Positions 25,889 through 34,174 of a stretch of DNA of 64,000 nt are shown here, one piece after another; the stretch's first letter is position 1, and each line of letters opens with the position of its first letter. This DNA comes from an uncultured Acetatifactor sp. (GTDB lineage: Bacteria; Bacillota; Clostridia; Lachnospirales; Lachnospiraceae). The stretch spans positions 124,001-188,000 of the forward strand of contig CAJTSE010000005.1 of the NCBI GenBank assembly GCA_910578815.1. Reading direction: 5' to 3'. The translations under genes were made by a program, and so were the position numbers. Below the pieces are notes generated by a model, which saw nothing but the letters and a program-made list of their open reading frames with translations, searched no databases and was not told the origin of the DNA.

Positions 25889-28042
25889 ATGGCGCAGATT
25901 CATATTTTGGATTCGGAAACGATTGATAAGATTGCGGCCGGCGAGGTGGTGGAGCGTCCTTCCAGCGTGGTGAAGGAGTTGGTGGAGAATGCCATCGACG
26001 CAGGTGCCAAGGCCGTGACGGTAGAGATAAAGGACGGAGGCATTTCTTTTATTCGTGTAACCGACAACGGCTGCGGCATGGAGAGGGAACAGCTGCGGAC
26101 GGCATTCCAGCGCCATGCTACGAGTAAAATTGAGAATGCTGAGGACCTGGCCCACATATCCAGTCTGGGATTTCGGGGAGAGGCGTTATCCAGTATTTCA
26201 GCAGTGGCTAAGGCAGAGGTTATCACAAAAACATCGAATAGTATCACTGGCAGCCGAATTATTCTGGAGGGATCCCAGGAGATCTCTTTTGAAGAGGTGG
26301 GCGCGCCGGAGGGTACTACCTTTATTGTTCGCAATTTGTTTTTTAATACTCCTGTACGGAGGAAATTTTTACGACAGCCGGCCACAGAGGGAGGATATAT
26401 TGCTGATTTGATGGAGCATCTTGCCCTGTCCAGACCGGATATTTCCTTTAAGCTGTTAATGGGAAATCAGATGAAATTTCATACATCGGGTAACGGAGAC
26501 CTGCGTGAGGTGATCTATCGGATTTACGGCAGGGAGGTTGCTAATGCACTGGTGCCCATTCAATATATTCAGGATGAGGATGGTGTAAAAATAGAAGGAT
26601 ATTTGGGCAAGCCCACCCAGGTTCGTTCCAATCGGAACTTTGAGATCTATTTTGTTAACGGCAGATTTGTCCGGAGCAGTGTGGTGTCCAGAGCAGTGGA
26701 AGAAGGATATAAGGAATATCTTATGCAGCATAAATTTCCTTTATGTGTGCTGCATATTAATCTGGATACAGAACGGGTGGACGTGAATGTACATCCTACC
26801 AAGATGGATGTACGTTTTACAAATGCCATGGCGTTCAGTGCCCTTCTTTGCGGAGCCGTGAAGTATACCTTAAAGCATCATGAGATGATCCCGGAGGCAT
26901 TGCTGTCCACAGAAAAGGAACGTAAGACTGCAGAGAAGGAAGAGCGGAAGATTCAGGAGAAAGAGCGGCTGCCGGAGCCCTTTGAACAGCGCAGGGGACA
27001 GTCCTATCATGTAATGGAAGAGGCAAAATATAAGGCGGAACGCCCCAAAATGCAGGATTTTATTCAAAATCCCGTGTGGTCTGAGGTGAAAAACGGTGAA
27101 AATGGGGTGAAAATGCAGGAAAAATCTGCAAATCCACAGGAAATACTCCAAAAAACGACAGTATCGTCAGAAAAAGAAGCCGTTTCACAGGAAGAAGAGT
27201 TTTTCACGGAAACCAGAGAATACAGGGATCAGCCGGAGCCGGGGGAGAAGGTAATATTGCATCAGCCGGAGCTGACAGGGAAGGGAACGTTGCATCAGCC
27301 GAAGCAGGCAGAGAAGGGAACGTTGTATCAGCCGGAGCAGGCAGAGAAGGCAGCAGATTCGGGGGATATGCCGCAGGAACAGTCCGCAGGGGAGAATTTA
27401 TCCGGAAAGGAGGCCCCTGTCCAGCTGGATTTATTTCAGGAAAAGATTCTGACGGCGGACAATCGCAGCAGGTTTCGTATTATCGGCCAGGTATTTCGGA
27501 CATACTGGCTGGTGGAGTTTGAAGACAAGCTTCTGATGATTGATCAGCACGCGGCGCATGAAAAGGTGAATTATGAACGAATGATGAAGCGGTTTCATGA
27601 AAAAAGCATAGTATCCCAGGCACTGATGCCGGCGGTGATTGTCAGTCTTTCCGGTCAGGAGGAAGCGGTGCTCAAGGAGCATATGGAGGTCTTTGAAGGT
27701 CTGGGGTTTGAAATAGATGCCTTTGGCGGCAATGAGTATGCTCTGCGCGGTGTGCCTGCGGATCTTTATGGCTGCGGGGAAAAAGAAATGTTCCTGGAGG
27801 TGCTGGATCAGCTTGCAGGGGGCGCTTCTTTGGGCATTCGGGTGGTGGAAGAAAAAATAGCCTCCATGTCCTGCAAGGCGGCAGTGAAAGGAAACAATCT
27901 TTTAAGCATGGCGGAGGCAGAAACCTTGATTGATGAGCTGCTGACTTTGGAAAATCCCTATAATTGTCCCCATGGCAGGCCGACTATCGTTTCCATGACG
28001 AAAACGGAAATGGAGCGAAAATTTAAGAGGATTGTGGAATGA
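25889..28042 (+). CDS. mutL: DNA mismatch repair protein MutL
   Basis: 717 residues from ATG 25889 after AGGGAG. The GHKL ATPase domain (about 1-330) contains ELVENAIDAGA, VTDNGCGM, ATSKI and GFRGEALSSI. A long charged linker (about 345-520) includes three in-frame 11-residue repeats (27245-27343) with the core HQP/YQP. The C-terminal dimerisation domain carries the endonuclease motif DQHAAHEKVNYE and the CPHGRP zinc-site motif, so this MutL should nick DNA like other MutH-lacking bacteria. The 123-base gap after mutS holds a CCCATC/GATGGG hairpin (25771-25786). The stop overlaps the miaA start. Confidence 0.96.
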   Translation: MAQIHILDSETIDKIAAGEVVERPSSVVKELVENAIDAGAKAVTVEIKDGGISFIRVTDNGCGMEREQLRTAFQRHATSKIENAEDLAHISSLGFRGEALSSISAVAKAEVITKTSNSITGSRIILEGSQEISFEEVGAPEGTTFIVRNLFFNTPVRRKFLRQPATEGGYIADLMEHLALSRPDISFKLLMGNQMKFHTSGNGDLREVIYRIYGREVANALVPIQYIQDEDGVKIEGYLGKPTQVRSNRNFEIYFVNGRFVRSSVVSRAVEEGYKEYLMQHKFPLCVLHINLDTERVDVNVHPTKMDVRFTNAMAFSALLCGAVKYTLKHHEMIPEALLSTEKERKTAEKEERKIQEKERLPEPFEQRRGQSYHVMEEAKYKAERPKMQDFIQNPVWSEVKNGENGVKMQEKSANPQEILQKTTVSSEKEAVSQEEEFFTETREYRDQPEPGEKVILHQPELTGKGTLHQPKQAEKGTLYQPEQAEKAADSGDMPQEQSAGENLSGKEAPVQLDLFQEKILTADNRSRFRIIGQVFRTYWLVEFEDKLLMIDQHAAHEKVNYERMMKRFHEKSIVSQALMPAVIVSLSGQEEAVLKEHMEVFEGLGFEIDAFGGNEYALRGVPADLYGCGEKEMFLEVLDQLAGGASLGIRVVEEKIASMSCKAAVKGNNLLSMAEAETLIDELLTLENPYNCPHGRPTIVSMTKTEMERKFKRIVE
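27245..27343 (+). repeat. Three 33-bp in-frame repeats within mutL
   Basis: Units 27245-27277, 27278-27310 and 27311-27343 are tandem 33-base copies, the last two nearly identical. They encode three 11-residue blocks in the flexible linker of MutL. Copy-number change would keep the frame. Confidence 0.85.
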
Positions 28043-29010
28043 ATACAGATATACTAAGAGGCAGACCTCCGCTGGTTGTTCTGACAGGTCCCACGGCGGT
28101 TGGCAAGACCAGGCTGTCCCTTGCCTTGGCAAAGGCTGTGGACGGGGAGATTGTGTCTGCGGACTCCATGCAGGTGTATCGACATATGAACATTGGCTCT
28201 GCTAAGATTAGACGTGAGGAAATGCAGGGAATTCCGCATCATATGATTGATATTCTGGAGCCATGGGAATCCTTTCACGTGGCGTGCTTTAAACAGCGCA
28301 GCCTGGAATGTATGGTGAGAATCTATGAACGGAAGCATATTCCCGTTATTACCGGCGGCACCGGCTTTTATATTCAGGCTCTTTTGCGGGATGTGGACTT
28401 TACGCAGGAGCAGGAGGATCATAAGTACAGGGAGCAGCTGGAAAGACTGGCGGCTGAACGTGGAACGGAGTATCTTCATAACCTGTTAAAGGAGGCAGAC
28501 CCGGCAGCGGCGGAAGAGATCCATGCCAACAATAAAAAGCGCATCATCCGTGCGCTGGAATTTTATCATCTGACGGGAAGGCGTATTTCGGAGCATAACC
28601 GCATGGAACGGCAGAAGGAGAGTGCATACAATTCCTGTTATTTTGTTTTAAATGACGACAGGGACAGGCTGTATGCCCGCATTGACCAAAGGGTGGATGA
28701 GATGCTGGCGGAAGGATTGGTGGATGAGGTCAGACATCTTCGGGAAATGGGCTGTCACAGGGGAATGGTATCCATGCAGGGGCTGGGCTATAAGGAGATA
28801 CTGGCCTGGCTGGAAGGGGAGATCACATATACAGAGGCAGTGGAAATCTTAAAGCGTGATACCAGACATTTTGCCAAGCGCCAGCTTACCTGGTTTCGCA
28901 GGGAAAAGGACGTGATCTGGATCAATAAGAATGATTTCGGCGGGGATGAGAGCAGGATGCTGGAATATATGCTGGAAAGAATGGCGGCTCAGGGGATCAG
29001 GGCTTTTTAA
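28039..29010 (+). CDS. miaA: tRNA dimethylallyltransferase MiaA
   Basis: 323 residues. It transfers the dimethylallyl group to A37 of tRNAs, making the substrate for MiaB. Walker A GPTAVGKT near the N-terminus, DSMQVYRHMNIGSAK, the PHHMID motif, ITGGTGFYIQALL, and the C-terminal GLGYKEILAWL...DTRHFAKRQLTWFRR are all present. The ATG overlaps the mutL stop (ATGA), so the two are translationally coupled. Confidence 0.97.
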   Translation: MNTDILRGRPPLVVLTGPTAVGKTRLSLALAKAVDGEIVSADSMQVYRHMNIGSAKIRREEMQGIPHHMIDILEPWESFHVACFKQRSLECMVRIYERKHIPVITGGTGFYIQALLRDVDFTQEQEDHKYREQLERLAAERGTEYLHNLLKEADPAAAEEIHANNKKRIIRALEFYHLTGRRISEHNRMERQKESAYNSCYFVLNDDRDRLYARIDQRVDEMLAEGLVDEVRHLREMGCHRGMVSMQGLGYKEILAWLEGEITYTEAVEILKRDTRHFAKRQLTWFRREKDVIWINKNDFGGDESRMLEYMLERMAAQGIRAF

Positions 29011-29095
29011 GACGGAAAGGAAATCCGAGATTTGTGCTGCAGCAAAACGATAAGATAAAACAAAAGAGATAAAACAGATAAACGGAGAGATTTGA

Positions 29096-30391
29096 ATGGA
29101 AAGCTTACAGGAGATGTACGCCCGGATGGGCATTGGGAAACAGGTATATGAATACGGCGAGTCCGTTTTGGAAAAACTGGCAGGCCGGTTTTCGGAAATA
29201 GACAGGATTGCGGAATACAATCAAATGAAGGTGGTCAAGGCAATGCAGGAGCAAAAAGTCAGCGAAGCCTGCCTGCTTGGTACTACCGGTTACGGCTATA
29301 ACGATCTGGGCCGGGATACTCTGGAAGTGGTATATGCCGGAATCTTTCATACAGAGGATGCCTTGGTGCGCCCTCAGATCACCTGTGGCACTCATGCTTT
29401 GGCTCTGGCATTGATGAGCAATCTCCGCCCCGGAGACGAGCTGCTTTCCCCCGTAGGGAAGCCATATGATACCCTGGAAGAGGTTATCGGCATCCGGCCT
29501 TCAAGAGGCTCGCTTCAAGAGTACGGTGTTACCTATCGACAGGTGGATTTACTGCCGGACGGACAGTTTGATTATGAAAATATCAGGAAAGCATTAAATG
29601 AAAAGACCAGGCTTGTGACCATTCAGCGTTCAAAAGGCTACCAGACAAGACCGACTCTTTCGGTTGATCGGATCGGAGAGCTTATTTCTTTCATAAAACG
29701 AATAAAATCGGATGTGATCTGCATGGTGGATAACTGCTACGGGGAGTTTGTGGAAACAATCGAACCCGGTGAGGCAGGTGCGGACATGGTGGTGGGATCC
29801 CTGATCAAGAATCCCGGAGGAGGGCTTGCACCGATCGGCGGTTATATTGCCGGAAAACGGGAATGTGTGGAAAATGCCGCGTTCAGGCTGACTTCTCCTG
29901 GATTAGGGAAGGAAGTAGGAGCTTCTCTGGGAGTATTGAAGGATTTTTATCAGGGTATTTTCCTGGCGCCAACGGTGACCGCATCGGCGCTGAAGGGAGC
30001 GGTTTTTGCGGCAAACCTTTATGAGCCTTTGGGCTTCGCAGTGGTGCCGGACGGCAGAGAAAGCCGTCACGACATCATCCAGGCCATTACTTTCGGCTCG
30101 CCGGAAGGAGTGATTGCCTTTTGCCAGGGTATTCAAGCCGCGGCGCCGGTGGACAGCCATGTGACGCCGGAGCCTTGGAATATGCCAGGATATGATGCTG
30201 AGGTTATCATGGCGGCGGGGGCTTTTGTGTCCGGGTCATCCATTGAGCTTTCTGCAGACGGCCCCATTAAACCGCCTTATGCCGTATATTTTCAGGGAGG
30301 GCTGACATGGGCTCATGCTAAGTTTGGGATCTTAAAATCCCTCCAGTTTCTTGTGGATCGGGGAATTGTGCAAGAAATGAGGCTTTCCTGA
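29096..30391 (+). CDS. PLP-dependent Cys/Met metabolism-type enzyme (aluminium-resistance / YnbB family)
   Basis: 431 residues. Fold type I PLP enzyme: substrate region GTHALALALMSNLRPGDELL, TIQRSKGYQTRP, the PLP-contacting Asp in VDNCYGEFVE, and the cofactor Lys in VGSLIKNPGGGLAPIGGYI. This family sits beside miaA or hflX in many Firmicutes and is annotated as methionine gamma-lyase-like or aluminium resistance protein; the physiological reaction is not well established. The ATG follows AACGGAGAG. Confidence 0.88.
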   Translation: MESLQEMYARMGIGKQVYEYGESVLEKLAGRFSEIDRIAEYNQMKVVKAMQEQKVSEACLLGTTGYGYNDLGRDTLEVVYAGIFHTEDALVRPQITCGTHALALALMSNLRPGDELLSPVGKPYDTLEEVIGIRPSRGSLQEYGVTYRQVDLLPDGQFDYENIRKALNEKTRLVTIQRSKGYQTRPTLSVDRIGELISFIKRIKSDVICMVDNCYGEFVETIEPGEAGADMVVGSLIKNPGGGLAPIGGYIAGKRECVENAAFRLTSPGLGKEVGASLGVLKDFYQGIFLAPTVTASALKGAVFAANLYEPLGFAVVPDGRESRHDIIQAITFGSPEGVIAFCQGIQAAAPVDSHVTPEPWNMPGYDAEVIMAAGAFVSGSSIELSADGPIKPPYAVYFQGGLTWAHAKFGILKSLQFLVDRGIVQEMRLS

Positions 30392-30443
30392 AGCCAATAA
30401 AAAAACAGGTCGAAAAAGATAAAAATTAATTAGTTGATTTTTG

Positions 30444-30472
30444 TGTACAGCTTTTTCATTTTATGGTAAAAT
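30444..30472 (+). promoter_or_regulatory. Candidate promoter for the DUF4321-radC unit
   Basis: TGTACA (30444-30449), 17-bp spacer, TAAAAT (30467-30472). It is followed by a structured leader of about 130 bases. Confidence 0.5.
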
Positions 30473-30481
30473 GAATTTTAT

Positions 30482-30604
30482 CTTCTCCGCGTGCGGATAT
30501 TTTTGTCCGTATTGGGCAGTGGAGAAGTTTGCTTTACGCGTTGGTTTTACGAATTGTTTGTGCCGACTTCCCAGACACTGCCGCCGGAGGCGGCATATCG
30601 GGAA
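30482..30604 (+). ncRNA. Structured leader upstream of DUF4321-radC (candidate)
   Basis: Two stem systems are visible. CTTCTCC (30482-30488) pairs with GGAGAAG (30521-30527) around an inner hairpin (30492-30499 with 30504-30511). Further on, TTCCC (30568-30572) pairs with GGGAA (30600-30604) around a perfect TGCCGCC-GGA-GGCGGCA hairpin (30579-30595). The last stem ends about 30 bases before the AGGTGAGG ribosome site. It matches no riboswitch I recognise. Confidence 0.4.
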
Positions 30605-30649
30605 ATGTGACAGAATTTTCTAAGTACAAAAGAAAGGTGAGGAATTGCT

Positions 30650-30889
30650 TTGAAAAAGGGAAATTGGCTGCCGATATTGCTGGTTCTTGTGGGATTTGTC
30701 ATAGGACGGTTCATTGGTTCTTACTTTTCCGGCAGTTTTTTAAACTACGGACAGTCTTTCGGGTTGAGTTCACCCATTGTCCTTGACCTGGGTTTTTTTG
30801 TCCTGACCTTTGGACTGACGATCAACATTACGATCGCAAGCGTCATCGGCGTAGTCATAGCGCTGGTGGTCTATCGCTTTATTCGTTAG
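30650..30889 (+). CDS. Small membrane protein, DUF4321 family
   Basis: 79 residues, TTG start after AGGTGAGG. Two transmembrane helices (about 7-27 and 47-76) joined by a short loop containing GSFLNYGQSFGLSSPIVLDL. DUF4321 proteins commonly lie between maf or miaA-type genes and radC-mreB in clostridia; the function is unknown. Their constant place next to the mre genes suggests a link with the cell envelope, which is inference. Confidence 0.8.
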   Translation: MKKGNWLPILLVLVGFVIGRFIGSYFSGSFLNYGQSFGLSSPIVLDLGFFVLTFGLTINITIASVIGVVIALVVYRFIR

Positions 30890-30951
30890 GAACTGTAAGG
30901 ATTCATTCTTTAACAGTTCGTTAGGGCGGAAGAAGGTGGAAGGAGTTTTAT

Positions 30952-31665
30952 ATGCCTGAAAAAAAGGCAGATATGCCGCAGGAACTTCCCTACGAACGGT
31001 TTCTGCGTTTTGGGCCTGAGAATTTGACGGAAGCGGAGCTTTTGGCAGTTATCATCAGAACGGGTACAAAGGAAAAGAGCGCGCTTCAGCTGGCAGAGCA
31101 GGTGCTCCGGCTGGCGAAGTATCCAAGAGAGGGATTATTGGGACTCCATGAGGTAAGCCTGGAGGAACTTGAGGGAATCAAGGGGATCGGTCAGGTCAAG
31201 GCCGTAAAGCTGAAGTGCATTGCAGAGCTGTCTGTGCGCATGAGTACTGCCACCGCCAGCAAGGGAGTCCGGTTTACCAGTTCTAGACAAGTGGCCGCAT
31301 ATTTTATGGAAAAGCTGCGGCACCGGGACACGGAATGCGTTCTGGCGGCCAGCCTGGATGCCAAGGGCCAGCTGATCAGGGAAAAGAAGCTGTCGGAGGG
31401 CAGCGTCAGGTCGGCACTGATTTCTCCACGGGAACTGTTTTTAGAGGCTTTGGACGCCAGAGCGGTGAATATGCTGCTGGTGCATAATCATCCCAGCGGA
31501 GATCCGACACCCAGCAGAAGTGATATGGAGATCACCTCAGTGATCCGGGAAATGGGTGAAAAGATGGACATTCCGCTGCTGGATCATATTGTAATTGGAG
31601 ACAACAGATATGTCAGTTTTCGGGAATCCTCTTGGTTTACAGGAGAGAATTGCCGGTTACCATAA
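30952..31665 (+). CDS. radC: RadC / JAMM-domain protein
   Basis: 237 residues. N-terminal helix-hairpin-helix part (LEGIKGIGQVKAVKLK) and C-terminal JAMM metalloprotease-like domain with the motif HNHPSGDPTPSRSD near residues 183-196 and the upstream Glu. It was historically linked to DNA repair; the biochemical role remains uncertain. The ATG follows GGAAGGAG. The usual neighbour of mreB. Confidence 0.93.
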   Translation: MPEKKADMPQELPYERFLRFGPENLTEAELLAVIIRTGTKEKSALQLAEQVLRLAKYPREGLLGLHEVSLEELEGIKGIGQVKAVKLKCIAELSVRMSTATASKGVRFTSSRQVAAYFMEKLRHRDTECVLAASLDAKGQLIREKKLSEGSVRSALISPRELFLEALDARAVNMLLVHNHPSGDPTPSRSDMEITSVIREMGEKMDIPLLDHIVIGDNRYVSFRESSWFTGENCRLP

Positions 31666-31742
31666 AAAGTGTGCAGGTACACTTTGATTTCACATGGAAG
31701 TCCTTTAAGGATTTCCGATTCGATAAGAAAGGGGTTGTCATC

Positions 31743-32753
31743 TTGGCAAACAACGCATTTGGTATTGATCTCGGTACTAACAATATTAAAATCTACAGCA
31801 GGAGCGATGACAGTGTTCTGGTCGAAAAAAATATGATCGCCATCGAAAACAAGAACACACTTTTCGCCTATGGAGACTCTGCATTTGAAATGTATGAGAA
31901 AGCTCCCGGAAATATTCATATATCTTATCCGCTTTCCAATGGTGTCATTGCAGACATCAAGAATATGGAAACTCTGGTTCGGTATTTTGTTGCTGATCTT
32001 CAAAAAGGAAACAGCAAGCCCGCGGATTTTTACATTGCGGTGCCCACGGATGTAACAGAAGTGGAGAAGAGGGCATTCTATGATCTGGTAAAGGACGCAG
32101 GAGTCAAGGCGAGAAGGATTATGGTGGTGGAAAAGGCTGTAGCCGATGGGCTGGGGCTGGATATTGATGTTAAGAATTCTCAGGGCGTACTGGTGGTGAA
32201 CGTTGGCTATGAGACTACGGAGATTTCCATTCTTTCTCTGGGAGGTATTGTGTTAAGCCGTCTGATTAAAACGGGAGGGTTACGCTTTGACGAGGCAATC
32301 CGCGCGGCGGTCAGAAAGGAATACAGTTTGATCATCGGCGGCAAAACGGCGGAGGCCGTAAAGATCTCGTTAAAAGAGCTGGATGAAAGCGGGACCGGGG
32401 CTGTAGTATATGGGCGTGATATTGTGACAGGTCTCCCAGTAGAACGCGAGATTCCAACAAGGCTGGTGGATGACTGTCTGGAAGAGCACTTTAATACGAT
32501 CATTGACAATGTGAAGGTGATTTTGGAGAGGACGCCGCCGGAGCTGGCAGCCGATATATACCGCCACGGTATCTTTCTTACCGGAGGGGCATCTCAGGTG
32601 AATCACTTGGCGGAGAGAATGGCTGTTGGCACGGGACTGAAGGTGAATGTTGCAGAAAAACCTTCCACCAGTGTAGTGATGGGACTTGCCAAGATCATTA
32701 AGGATGACAATTATAAATCTGTAGCTTATGCAATCGAAGGGATGAGTAAATGA
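31743..32753 (+). CDS. mreB: Rod shape-determining protein MreB
   Basis: 336 residues from TTG 31743, preceded by AAAGGGG; upstream in-frame codons do not look like MreB. Bacterial actin that organises the elongasome at the inner face of the membrane. Phosphate-1 loop FGIDLGTNNIKIY, connecting and phosphate-2 segments VVNVGYETTEISILSLGGIV, and the adenosine motif GIFLTGGASQVNHLAERM are present. The sequence is more divergent than classic MreB (NNIKIY instead of NTLVY-type), so it may be an MreB-like or Mbl-type paralogue. mreC starts within its stop codon. Confidence 0.93.
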   Translation: MANNAFGIDLGTNNIKIYSRSDDSVLVEKNMIAIENKNTLFAYGDSAFEMYEKAPGNIHISYPLSNGVIADIKNMETLVRYFVADLQKGNSKPADFYIAVPTDVTEVEKRAFYDLVKDAGVKARRIMVVEKAVADGLGLDIDVKNSQGVLVVNVGYETTEISILSLGGIVLSRLIKTGGLRFDEAIRAAVRKEYSLIIGGKTAEAVKISLKELDESGTGAVVYGRDIVTGLPVEREIPTRLVDDCLEEHFNTIIDNVKVILERTPPELAADIYRHGIFLTGGASQVNHLAERMAVGTGLKVNVAEKPSTSVVMGLAKIIKDDNYKSVAYAIEGMSK

Positions 32754-33613
32754 GCCCAGTAATAAAAAGAAAAGGGGAGAGATTTACTTTGCCGAGTAAA
32801 TATCTCCTTTTAATTTTGACCATCCTCTGTACCCTGCTGATGCTGGTTACCTTTGGTACAGATGTATTCAACAGGCCGTTAAATTCGATAGTTGGATATA
32901 TTGTGGTGCCTTTTCAGCAGGGGATTGGGAAACTGGGAGGCTGGATCTCCAGCCGTTCCGAAGAACTGGTGCAGATCAGGTCGCTCCTGGAAGAAAATGC
33001 CCGGCTGAAGGAAGAAATTGCCGCGCTGACGGAGGAAAATATCCTGCTTAAGCAGGATAAATATGAGTTAAACAGCCTGCGGGAACTGATTGATTTGGAT
33101 GAGCAGTATGGAGAATATAACAAGGTAGGAGCTCGCATTGTCGGCAGGGATGCGGGGAATTGGTATTCCTCTTTCCTGATTGATAAGGGCAGCGAAAACG
33201 GACTTGCCGTGGATATGAACGTCATTGCCGGCGGAGGCCTGGTAGGGCGGATTACCTCCGTAGGACCGAACTGGGCCAAAGTGACCTCCATTATTTCGGA
33301 TAACAGCTATGTCAGCGGCATGACACTTTCCACCGAGGATAATATGATGGTGTCCGGTGACCTGCAGCTTATGGCGGACAACTGTATCAGCTTCAGTCAG
33401 CTGGTGGACAGCAGGGACTTGGTGGTGGAGGGGGACAAGGTGGTGACTTCCAATATCAGCGACAAGTTTCTTCCCAATATTTTGATTGGCTATATCAGCT
33501 CTATAGAAAAGGATGCTAATAACCTGACAAAGTCCGGGCTGATTACGCCGGCGGTGGATTTCGAACATTTAGGTGAGGTGCTGGTCATCACGGATTTAAA
33601 GCAGGTTCCGTAA
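32750..33613 (+). CDS. mreC: Rod shape-determining protein MreC
   Basis: 287 residues. One N-terminal transmembrane helix (about 16-36), a coiled coil (about 70-105; EELVQIRSLLEENARLKEEIA), then the beta-barrel domain with VGRDAGNWYSSFLIDKGSENGL and GGGLVGRITSVGPNWAKVTSI. It links MreB to the periplasmic-side synthetic enzymes. The ATGA overlap with mreB indicates translational coupling. Confidence 0.95.
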   Translation: MSPVIKRKGERFTLPSKYLLLILTILCTLLMLVTFGTDVFNRPLNSIVGYIVVPFQQGIGKLGGWISSRSEELVQIRSLLEENARLKEEIAALTEENILLKQDKYELNSLRELIDLDEQYGEYNKVGARIVGRDAGNWYSSFLIDKGSENGLAVDMNVIAGGGLVGRITSVGPNWAKVTSIISDNSYVSGMTLSTEDNMMVSGDLQLMADNCISFSQLVDSRDLVVEGDKVVTSNISDKFLPNILIGYISSIEKDANNLTKSGLITPAVDFEHLGEVLVITDLKQVP

Positions 33614-33655
33614 AACAGCGTTATCTTAAGAGGATCAAAATGAAAGGGAGGCAGT

Positions 33656-34174
33656 ATGCTCAGAAAATTTATTGTGGCACTGTTTGTGATTGTCAGCTTT
33701 ATTCTGCAGTGCAGTGTATTTGGCCATATTGCCTTTGCAGGCATCATTCCAAACATGATGATTGTTTTGACGGCATCTTTCGGTTTTATGAGAGGGGAAA
33801 AAGAAGGTCTGGTCATCGGCTTTTTCTGTGGACTGCTGAACGATATATTTTTCGGTAATTTTCTGGGATTTTATGCGTTGGTCTTAATGTACATAGGTTA
33901 TCTGAACGGTAAATTCAGCCGTATATTTTATCCGGAGGATATAAAGCTCCCCTTAGCGCTGATCGTCACCAGTGATCTGTCCTACGGTATGCTCTGCTAC
34001 ATACTTTTATTTATGCTTCGGGGGAAATTTCAGTTTGTATACTATTTTTCCCATGTGATCCTGCCGGAGGTATTGTATACTATTGTTGTCACGCTGTTTC
34101 TTTATCCACTTGTACTAAAAGTGAACGAGAAATTGGAAGCCCGCGAAAAAAGGAGGGCTCAGAAATATGTTTGA
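33656..34174 (+). CDS. mreD: Rod shape-determining protein MreD
   Basis: 172 residues, about five transmembrane segments, the normal MreD size. Contains the typical MIVLTASFGFMRGEKEGLVIGFFCGLLNDIF-type stretch (split here for length: residues about 31-62). Scaffold partner of MreC in the elongasome. The ATG follows AAAGGGAGG; its end overlaps the PBP2 gene by 8 bases. Confidence 0.94.
   Translation: MLRKFIVALFVIVSFILQCSVFGHIAFAGIIPNMMIVLTASFGFMRGEKEGLVIGFFCGLLNDIFFGNFLGFYALVLMYIGYLNGKFSRIFYPEDIKLPLALIVTSDLSYGMLCYILLFMLRGKFQFVYYFSHVILPEVLYTIVVTLFLYPLVLKVNEKLEAREKRRAQKYV

Noticed and set aside
30579..30612. Resemblance to the 3' end of 6S RNA (GGCGGCAT.TCGG)
   Set aside because: The rest of the leader does not form the long closing stem and central bubble of 6S RNA, and the expected 5' partner is missing.
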